Positions 54,330 through 64,000 of a stretch of 64,000 bases of DNA are shown piece after piece. The translations under genes and the position numbers were made by a program. Under the pieces are notes generated by a model. That model did no database searches and was not told the origin of the DNA. It was given only the letters and a program-made list of their open reading frames with translations. Origin of the DNA: Sphagnum compactum (lineage: Eukaryota; Bryophyta; Sphagnopsida; Sphagnales). The stretch covers positions 19,840,001 through 19,904,000 of the forward strand of contig OZ234498.1 of the NCBI GenBank assembly GCA_965153455.1, read 5' to 3'. Each line of letters begins with the position of its first letter. Position 1 is the first letter of the stretch.

Positions 54330-55240
54330 TAGTGCATTCATTATGCCTTGTGTTCAAAACTTGTTCAACATCTCTAGGGACTCAAGCGAACAAGTGTTCT
54401 TTGATATGGTCATTCTTGAAATCGACTTTGGCATTCTAGAATTAGCTTTATTGTAAGCACACTCTCGAGCCTCTCTTTGATGAATTTTTTTTCAATGTGA
54501 ACCACAAAGTTGTAGTTGTTTAAAATAAGAATCAACAACATTTTGAATTGTGAAAATCCGATGTGAGAGTCAAAAGTTATGGGCAAATTAGTGGCAAGCG
54601 GTTAATAGTTGTTATATTTTTGTGTAAATGTCTCATTCTTCATTGATGCCTAAATCCTTTTAACCCCTGATGGATTAGTTTTTGATTAGTTTTTTTTACT
54701 AGGCTTTTTTGACTTGTCAAATAAAACAACAATATATAGGCAACAATTTGAAATTTTGAAAATTTTCATTTAAAAAATACCAAAATAATATTTATTTATT
54801 TATTTATGTAACCTATCTATTTAAACTACCTACCTACTTTAATAATGAATGTTCAAAATAATAATCATTTATTTATTTATAACTTAATTACCCTACCCTA
54901 CTTAGGCTATTAAACTAACCTAAAAGCCTAAAGGACTAGGCTAAGTTAAGTTATGTAGGTTAGTTAGGCACATTAAGTAGTTTGCAAGTGTGATTATTTG
55001 AACCTCGCACCTTCACATTAAGAATTTGAGTTTTCAATCATTGCACCATTTTTTCAAAATGTCATAATTTTTGTCATCACATTAGTATGAACATTTATTT
55101 TTATCCTATTTATGGGCCCTAACCTAGTTAACTTAATTATTTATCTACCCTAGATTATTGTAAGCTATGATAGGCTACTATTCTAAGCCACCTAAAATTT
55201 TATGTATGCTATAGGTTAGACAACCTTATGATATTCTCTC
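54330..55240. other. gene-free AT-rich interval
   Basis: Low-complexity attt/ttaa runs and short frames only. It may include the 3' flank of the Harbinger remnant. Confidence 0.5.
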
Positions 55241-55249
55241 TTCTTCTTT

Positions 55250-55745
55250 TTTTAAGTGTATTCTAAATTGTTTTACATTAGTTTTGGTTATTTTAGGTTA
55301 TTTTTGCTATTTTGAACTAATTAATCCTAGGCTATTTTAAGTTATTTTATGTTCATTTTGTCTATTATAAATTATTATAGGTTATTTTACCCTAGGTTAA
55401 TTTTTGTTAATCTAGGTTATTTTAGACTATTGTATCATAAATTATTTTACCCTAGGTTATTTTTTATTATTCTAGGTTATTCAAAGTTGTCATAGGTTAT
55501 TTTATCTTAATGTATTCTACTTTATGCCATTTTTAATAATTTTACCCTAAACCATTATTGGCTACTATAAGATAGTCTACCTTAAATTATTCTAATTTAT
55601 GATCAATTATTTTACCTTAAATTATCTTGGGTTATTATACCCAAAACTATTTTCAGCCATTCTATTTTAAGTTATTATTGATTTTTTCCCTTATTTTTAG
55701 TTATTCTAGACCATTTTACTTAAAATTATTCTTCATTATGAAAAA
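55250..55745. repeat. degenerate TAGGTTATTTTA-type tandem repeat
   Basis: Imperfect repetition of words such as taggttattttaccc, aaattattttac and ctaggttattttag, with a spacing of roughly 20-60 bp over about 500 bp. Confidence 0.75.
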
Positions 55746-56236
55746 TAAGGTAATTCATAATTGACCTTGTAATTGGCTTTGCAACTAGATTTTTGCGTTG
55801 CATTGAGCACTTGAAAGTTCATTGCAATTCAACATATATTTTTACAACATGAGTGTCATAGGACAACTTACATGAATTGCAACAAACACATCTCACCGTA
55901 AAAGTGACCATATACATATGCATTAACTTGTGCAACTCAATTGCAATTGTGCAAAAACAAGTACCGTTTAACTCCAATGTAACCAATTTAAAACTAGGTC
56001 ATTGTAATGTCATGTTAACCATTATTTTTCATCCATCTATCAATGATAAACTCTATTGATTTTCGTTGTAATTTCTTTGCAATTGCGAATGCAATGGAAA
56101 CACAGTAATGGTCACAACTAGTTAGCAATTATGTGTCAATTCACATTAGCACAAGGTAGTATTTGTGTGTAATTGTAATGTACCCAATTTGCAAATGGCA
56201 ACCAAATGACTATTATGAAATAACTACTAAACATGT

Positions 56237-56375
56237 TCATCCATTGATGAACCTAATGCTTGTGTGATTTTTTATTTGTCCATTGACAAACAAAATGTTG
56301 CATGATTTTGTATTCATCCATCAACGAACTTAATGTTTGTGTAATTTTTCATTCATCCATTGACAAACAAAGTCT
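56237..56375. repeat. ~40-bp tandem array, about 3.5 units
   Basis: Units carry tcatccattgatgaac, taatgcttgtgtgatttttt and variants. They repeat at 56237, about 56277, 56316 and 56355. Confidence 0.8.
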
Positions 56376-58052
56376 ATTGATGTCATTTGCAACTAGGTAT
56401 TTAATTATAAGTTCCAATGCAATTGTATAAGAATTGATTTTAATAATCTTGAACAACTAAATTATAACTTACAACACAAGTGTGCAAGGTTTGCACACAC
56501 ATTATCATTGTCTAGATTATGATGGATAATGTAGAATTGCATTTCATCACTATTTATAAACATGAAATGGATCTGAAATCAAATGCATTGACAATCAAGG
56601 ATGGAGAATGCAATACAAGTGCATTTTTTTTTTAAATCATTGAAATGCAATTTGACTATAAATCTAAATATGTTGCTTAAATTATTTATAACAAAAGTTT
56701 GCCTCTACCTAAACAAAAGGTAATCACAAATTTAATGAACCACAACAATCAAATATTATTATCTAAAACATTAGGTTTTTTTTTTTTTTCATTTTATTGA
56801 AATGGAACTTGAGCCATAATTTTTTTACTCCACCTTGTCTATTTGAAATTTTCCATAGTCTGATATTTAATGTCACATGTGAAATGAGTTCAATAACATA
56901 TGTATTATAATGTAAAAGATATTCATATGTTCATCCTTTCAACTTAAATAAAATTAGTTCACAACTAAAATAACTTATTTGTCACTAAAATGCATTATAC
57001 ATAAAACTGATACAAACTAAAGTACAATCATATACATTTGCATACAATGGTGGTTTTCATAATACAATGCATCACATACTTTGAGTATTAAGGTTAAAAT
57101 TCATCATATTTGGTCCCTTACTTCACCTTTGTTGTTTTGGAATTTATATTTTGCATGTATTGATTTGGATTATTACATAATAAACAAAAACACATTCAAT
57201 GACACAATTATTAACAATAGACTAAATTATATAACATCACATGTGCATGATATTTTACTCAAAATCATATTTTTCAAACAAAACCACCATTTTATTTTCG
57301 AAAAAATTATTTCATATCCACAACTTTAATTTTGATGGATTCAAAAATTATCAAAATGTAGTTCTATAACACAATAACAACAATAATAGTAATAAATGCA
57401 TAAAAATAACATATGTTTTGAACAAAATAATTTTTATTTCAACTCCATTTTCACTTAAAAAAATTCAGATGTTCAAACACACAAACAAAAACCACAACAT
57501 GATGCTGATAAAAAAAAATCATCCTTCACAAATCCTTAATAAGTATAAGTTATACTTTACAAGTTAATGTTTTAAAAAAAATGAAAGATTTTTTCACAAC
57601 ATTTTTCTTAGATGCAATGAAAGTAATTTCTTTAGTTGATATAAAATACTATTTTCTTTAGTTTGGTTCTTTTCTTGTTTTGTCATAAAAAATTATTATA
57701 TTTATTATTTATTGGATTAAGAAAATAGGTTTGATGCAAACTAATAGTTGTCTTTAAAAAGCGGCAACTAAAGATAGTTACGAATTTCTTAGATTATAAA
57801 GGGTAGACAACAACTATAATAGGTTTGCAGGTGTTGCGGGTATTTTTTCAAGTCCACAAAAGAATAATAGTTATTGCAAGATGATAATTACAATGTGGTG
57901 CTAAGAAATAGAAAGCAATCCTTACCCCTAGGTCTTTCCTTTCTTTTATATATAATTTTACATGATGTTGGCCCTTTCCTTGATGGTAATTAGGCTATTA
58001 ATCCCATAATCTTACATAGGTATGCACATTAAGTACATGGGTGGGTGGTTAT

Positions 58053-58138
58053 GTAAGTAGATACATTAGATAGGTATGTAGGTAAAATGTTGGTAGCCTC
58101 AATGACTATTTACCTAAATATCTAATGTACCTACTTAT
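58053..58138. repeat. imperfect inverted repeat in a GTAG/CTAC-rich tract
   Basis: gtaagtagatacattagata at 58053 is nearly complementary to 58107-58138, with about 20 nt between the arms. The surrounding 58.0-58.3 kb is full of gtaggt and ctacct words. Confidence 0.75.
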
Positions 58139-58554
58139 CTTCATTGGTTACCTACCTAGTTTTGTAGGTAGTTTCCTAGGTGAGTAGGTAGGTACACTAG
58201 GTAGGTTTGTAAGTTGATAACATGGTTAGGTGAATAAACCAATAAGTGAAGTAAGCAAATAGGCAGGTAGATATTATATACACTAGTTAAATAACTTGAA
58301 TAAGTCCCTAACCAAGGTAGCTTGATACCTTAGGTAGGCACAAAATGTTTTGGTGCAATTTATAAAACTAAACCATAGTCATAATTTTGGAAAATTCATC
58401 TTTATTTTTGAGTTTTGTGTTTCAATTTAGGGAATTGTAAGGGAATGCACAAAGTGAGGTTAGAAAAGTGGGATAGGATTGGGCGCCAATTTATGGAAAT
58501 CTCTATTCAATCCAAGATTTTTTAATTTTGATAGGAACCATGTATATGCCAATG

Positions 58555-58690
58555 TTGGTAGGTTTAAAATTTTAGGTAGGTTTAGGTCCAAGTCAAATTC
58601 TAAGGTCCGAAGGTAGATTTAGGTCCATGTCAAGTACTAGGGTTTGAAAAGTAGGTTTAAGTCCATGTCAAGTTCTAAGAGTTTCGAATC
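58555..58690. repeat. ~50-bp tandem repeat, three units
   Basis: The words gtaggtttaggtccatgtca and agttctaaggt recur three times (about 58570, 58610 and 58650). Confidence 0.7.
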
Positions 58691-59899
58691 AAAGGTTTTG
58701 AGTTTTGTTGAAACTATCATTGGACCCTTATCAATCAACTAGCCTCTTTTCAAAATCGAATAAGAGTCTAAATTAGGGGTATGTGCTATTTTATATACGT
58801 TCAAGTTCTCCAAGTGGATAAGTACAATTTTATGAAAAAAACATAAATTTGACCTTGCATTTTAAACGAGTTATTGCATTTGATTGGATGTACATAATTA
58901 ATATTATATAATCTATTTTTTGAACTAGGTGCACTTGTTGAACAAACCAATCACACACAATTTTATTTTTTTATTTGGTTTAGTTATGTGTAACAAAGAT
59001 GGAACTAGACCTAGTCTTAAAATCTGATTAGTTTTTAATTCATTGTGAAAATGACTGAAACCGAAAGAGGTTCTAGAAATCGAAAGAAATTGATATGAAA
59101 TTGATACAAAGCTGCTATTAACTTTGGCCCCCAACTGTTTGTCCCATTTTCAATTTGAGGGATCTTACAAAAGTGTAAGGTACTCTTTTCCCCTACTCCT
59201 CCCCCCCAAGGGTACCTTAAAAAAAGGGTACCTTATACTTTGGTAAGATTCTTAAATTTGAAAAATGTTATTTATGTTGGGGAAGCAAACCCATCAAGGG
59301 TCTTCCTGGAATTGAGTGCCCAGGCTCGGTCACGCAATACCCTATACATTTACCCATGTGAATATCATTCTGATATACACTTACATTAACGGATGTAAAC
59401 AATTTTTGGGTATATATAATAAGGCTGTGTAAATAAGCAATGTATTTTGAAATTTGATTTGACCCCACTAGTCACATTGACACTTTGTAATTTGTCAAAT
59501 TCAATTCATTCATTTTACATCACATATGCATGTTTGATTTATGTAGCACAAATGACGACTATTAGACACAAATGCACAAGTGGGATTTTATATACTCACA
59601 TTGCATTGGGTGTATGCAAGTACCCCATTTCACTTATGGTGCATTCACACTTGACATTAAGTCCATGTTACATAAAAATCTAGGTGGCATCTTAGATGGC
59701 ACCCAATGTTAAGTGGGTGATAGCTTAATGTTAAGTGAATGTTAGCTTAACATAAAATGTTCATGATAAGTAGGTGTAAAGTCCTCCTAAATGACTAGCA
59801 TGGTGTTAGGGGGTTCAACACTAGAGTCCCAAACACCAAGTGTGAATGCACCTTTTGATGACGGGTCTATCCTAAACCATACAAATGCACAATGTTGGT

Positions 59900-60735
59900 T
59901 TATACTTTATACCAGTAATTAGACTGGTGTCAACTTTTGTACATACTCGAACGGTCCTTTTATAGGGGTTTTTTCTTTTTGAAGACCTAGCAAGTATTTG
60001 TTTGAGTACTTTTAGAAAACTATCATACCACTATGGTATATGCTATTAGGTCCAAAGCTGATTTTTGCCTAGTGTATGGCAGATATAAACCTAGTGACGA
60101 TATAAGGCAAGTATATCCAATGTTGACTGGTTGTTGAGTTTTGACCTAGTTATCAAGTTGGCTATTGATTCTTTTAAAAAACCCAATTAAATTGATAAAT
60201 TTCAAAATCTAATAACCTACTTGGATGATATTATCCAGGTAAGTTACCAATCTTTAAACTCTAGTAAAAAAATGGAAAATAGTGATAAACCCTATTACCA
60301 AGGTATAACTGGCATGTTAACCAACAATTCTCAACAATTCTCCACAATTATTTGTAAACCTATCTTTACACACAAGGGATGATTATTATACATGTTTAAA
60401 TTATAACCTACCCAGTGGTTATTTAAAAAGCAACAACTGACCCACATGGGTATATACCTGATATTATCTCAGGTCGCTGTGATGCCCAACTCATAGGTTC
60501 TTCAATATCAATACTCATCCCAATACCCCATACCAAGGTTGCACCTCATATACTAGTGCAATACTAGTGTATATTTGACAAGGGTGTTTGTGGGTTCTGT
60601 GTTTTAAAGAGGTTCCTGTTTTGGAGAAGGTTCTAATAAACCTTACCAATGCAAAATATTGAGTTGTACCAGTGTTTGGCTGGTTCTGTGTTTTAAACAA
60701 GGTCCACTTGTAAAATTTGAATGTCCTCACAGAAG
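59900..60735. repeat. dispersed repeat with taccag/ggttctgtgtttt words
   Basis: gttctgtgttttaaa occurs twice (about 60594 and 60684), among taccaagg/ttggta words like those at 1360-2960. It is a degenerate repeat without coding signal. Confidence 0.5.
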
Positions 60736-61195
60736 GAAAAGCAAAGTGTAATCACAGCAGTCTGCCTTTGGGACACTGCTGTTGTCCATACATTTTGATT
60801 GAGTCTGGGATGCCTTGATTCGATCATGATTCTACAGCAATTTTTGTTACGATGTTGATGTCAGTGTGGCAGTTCCAGAATATGGCGGTGAATAAGAAGT
60901 ACTTGTAAAAAGCTTAATAAGGAGACCTCAGGAATGAGTAGTTGGTCAGAGGTTTTATCAGTCTATGCGTCTACTACCTTAATGCATGCCTCATTTGTGT
61001 TGTGTACACGAGCTTTAAAAGTGAAGTCCCAGACTGGACCCATTCTCCAAAAATTGTTCCATTGTCGAGAAAATGTAAAGAGATCCATTAGCTCAGCTGA
61101 AGTACCTAGAGGTCCCACCATGGGGAGACTTGGGTGCCCACACTTTGGATTCTTTATTTTTGTTGCATGCAAAGACGCTTGATATACACGGCACT

Positions 61196-61392
61196 TCAAC
61201 AAACACCGAAGAAGCTAGGCCTGGAAAAGCATAACCAGCTCATAGACATCATAGGTAAAGAATGTGTCTTAGAAGTTCTTAGGGTTTGGTCTCCTCAACA
61301 AACACCGAAGAAGCTAGGCCTGGAAAAGCATAACCAGCTCATAGACATCATAGGTAAAGAATGTGTCTTAGAAGTTCTTAGGGTTTGGTCTC
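61196..61392. repeat. perfect 99-bp tandem duplication
   Basis: Unit 61196-61294 (tcaacaaacaccgaagaagc ... ttagggtttggtctcc) repeats identically from 61295 to 61392. Since 99 is a multiple of three, the open frame at 61134-61418 stays open and reads KKLGLEKHNQLIDIIG twice. I do not recognise that peptide. Confidence 0.95.
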
Positions 61393-61419
61393 ATCGTTTT
61401 AGCCTACTATCGGCCTAAC

Positions 61420-64000
61420 CTCATGTAGGCCATGTGTAGGTTAAGGTCATACGATGCTGGGCGATTCTTGAATTGAGGGGCAACGAGTCAAGTGCTTGGG
61501 GCACAAATTTGAGGAACACCACATACTAAGGGCTTCATCAAGTGTGAAAAGTTGAGTACATTTTTCTTTACCTCAGTGATTGCCTTGTGCAGGCTCTCTT
61601 ACTCTGGTAAGGCCCTCATCCTAGGGCCTTTACCTTATACATAAATAGGTGCAACCCTTGTGACATCAATCCTACTCTGGGCCTGCATAAGGTGTGGGGA
61701 CCTGTCTAAAGAAATTTGAGATGGAGGAACCTTGAACAGCCCCATGAGTGATCATTTAAGCATTCAAGGCAGGCCAGATCCAAAGGGAGGGCTCCATTCT
61801 TTTTGGTCTCCAAACAATATTTGAACCCTTTTTATTGATGCATAAAAATATGTCAAAAATGAAATACAAATGAGAAAGTTACGACCGCCCAAAGTAGAGG
61901 GGGTCAAGAACTCAAAAAAGCAAACCATTGAACATTACAAAGCTCATTCCTAATCACCCAAAACAAAATTAATTTGTTGCTATTAGAGTTCAAAGATGAT
62001 TTGCAGAACTGAACGTGACATTCCTATAGCACTTTAAATCATTTAAAATGAAAAGAAAAGAAAAAGAACACATTTTGGGAGTTGAAAAAAGCTTTTTTTT
62101 TTGTCCTTGCTAATTTTTTCATTACTCTTTTTCATTTGCACTTCAAAGATGATTTTTAAAGCTTGAGGTAACGCTCTCATAACATTTCAAATCAATCAAA
62201 ATGAAGCACAGATAATGAAGATCTAAAGGAGTGATTGGTGATAGGGTAATGATTGGTGATGGGCAGTTCTACCTTACACAACATGAGTTCATGCATGCAC
62301 TTTAACAAATACATGTCTTTTGTAGGGTGTAACTTTGGTTGCTTCAATTAATCATTGCCTATTTCAGGCATCCAAAGTAAAAAAGTCGGTTCACAATGTG
62401 GCCCTTTTATGACTTGACAGGGAAGTTGGGGTAGAACTAGTAGGGCGGTTTAGGCCTAAGTAAGATCTCTGAAGTTATATTTTGGCACATGTGGAGGAAT
62501 GTGGAATGTACCAGGACAACTGATTCATTGGGATGTGTACTTATTAGGCTAGTAAGGATGAACTGGTTGTCAGGAGCCTCAATGGATGGATGTTTACAAA
62601 CCCAGGTATTCACATGTAGGGTAAGAACCCACCCTTGGTAAACTTTATTAAACAAAGCACCCAGCAAAGAAGAACAAACAGAGAGGGCCCAAGTCTGAGC
62701 CAGAAGGCAAAAACCCTAAGTGGGTAACAAAGGGGGCAAAGGAACAAATTATGTTCCAAATAAATTTCTCAAGATACAGGTGCATTTGCTTTGCACTAGA
62801 AATTTTTTCTCTGAATGCGGTCTGTTTCTGTCGTTAATTTGTTTCACTCTGATGTGTATTCTCAACTCAGGTATTCTCAATTCTTTCTATCAGGATCCTC
62901 AAGAACTTTCTGAAATATAATCTCGATGATGTTCATGAAACTCCGAATGATGTTCTCAATGGAATTCATGTTTGAGAGTTATCTAAAGTGGTTAAGAGAA
63001 GGTGAGGAGACAGATACTGTTCTCCTTGTACTACTGCCTACAGTGATTGTTGAGAATTGGTTTGATATTGCCTCGACATGTGTGCTCCAGTACTTCTTCA
63101 CCAGGGGTCACACAAACAAAAGATCCAGTGTTGTAACTTGTAACCAGATTGCATACAAATGAAGTCTCCAGTCTCCAGTCTGCAGGTGTCAAGAGTGTGC
63201 ACCTTGCCTGGAGAGAGAGGGTGGGTTGCTTTGCATTCTGGAGATCTAAGCATTGAGGGTGGTGTTTTCCCAAGGGGACTGGAGCTCAAGAGAAGAGCCT
63301 TTGGTCCCCAATCTGGATGACATTGAGTATAGCTCAAGAAAGGGGTGAAACTTGAAAGGACAAAAGAGGGCCCAAATGTAGCACCAAACTGAGGTTGACT
63401 GTATGGATAATTAGGATGCTTTTGGAAACATCTGAATTAGGGCAACAATTCTTTTGTAACAAGGCGGTACTTTAAACAGACTTTTATATAGAGTTCATGA
63501 GCTGTGGAAAAAACTTTGGGCTCAAAAGTCCCAAAAAGGGACTTGGTCCACCGTCTGAAGATTAAGAATTAAAGTTTAAATGAGACATAATTTTCATGGT
63601 TTTGGCAGCTGTGGTTCAAATGGGCTTTTAGATCTTGTTGAGTTTTTGTTCATCTTAGTAACAATTAACAACATTCAAGGACAAACAGATACCCTTGCCT
63701 TTTGTTCCCTTTGATTTCAACTCAACATGTATCATATCTATGGAAACAATTATATCCCTCCAACTGGGCCAGAACTAACCAGCACCCACCAGGGCACCAT
63801 CCCGGATGACCTCAGGGTGTTCCACTTTGGTAGGTAACCCATCCAATAAACCCTCCTTCTTCCAGGGTTAGCTATCTACTAACTAATGTAAGTGAGCGAG
63901 TAATATATCTCCACCTCATTATAGAGTTTTCCTTAATGCATTATTGGGTTTCATCCTTTTTTTTATTGTTGTCCATAAAGTCTTGCAATAAGGGATCAAA
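61420..64000. other. gene-free right end of the window
   Basis: No exon I can support. Open frames around 62720-63340 lack conserved motifs, and the stretch has repeat-like composition. Confidence 0.5.

Overview
This window looks like nuclear DNA from a land plant. It is AT-rich and full of repeats, and its genes are split into many small exons by GT-AG introns. The proteins match plant families: a cytosol-type aspartate aminotransferase, a plant callose synthase of the GSL8/GSL10 (CalS9/CalS10) clade, a LOG-like lysine-decarboxylase-family protein, and a cinnamoyl-CoA-reductase-like remnant. Which plant it is cannot be read from sequence alone. The divergence from remembered angiosperm homologues and the medium-length, repeat-bearing introns would fit a non-seed vascular plant such as a fern or lycophyte; that is inference. 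There is no sign of bacterial, organellar or viral coding capacity.

Layout. From 1 to 3.7 kb is gene-free repeat and 3' flank. From 3.7 to 10.3 kb (minus strand) lies a 12-exon aspartate aminotransferase, reconstructed exon by exon with consistent splice phases (449 aa). A CpG-rich 5' region follows at 10.3-11.2 kb. From 11.2 to 18.2 kb is a gene-free block with an inverted repeat pair, a MITE-like unit, a 51-bp minisatellite and an ~80-bp tandem array. From 18.2 to 22.6 kb (plus) is a 4-exon LOG-like gene (285 aa). From 24.4 to 25.5 kb (plus) is the 3' part of a CCR-like reductase with an apparent one-base deletion. From 25.6 to 30.2 kb is gene-free and contains a 538-bp segment bracketed by a perfect 98-bp direct repeat, plus a second MITE. 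From 30.3 to 49.7 kb (minus) is an apparently intact callose synthase of about 51 exons, with its CpG-rich 5' region running to about 51.4 kb. From 51.4 to 64 kb is repeat-dominated and carries a decayed PIF/Harbinger transposase and several tandem repeats.

The genes are independent single-copy transcription units. They have unrelated roles (nitrogen metabolism, cell-wall callose, a Rossmann-fold nucleotide-processing family, phenolic metabolism), and I see no operon-like or cluster logic. The most novel material is repetitive DNA: a ~190-bp dispersed element present three times, always in an intron and always in the sense orientation of its host gene; the 98-bp direct repeat around a foreign-looking insert; and the Harbinger remnant together with TTA-flanked MITEs. 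I found no convincing undescribed multi-gene system.
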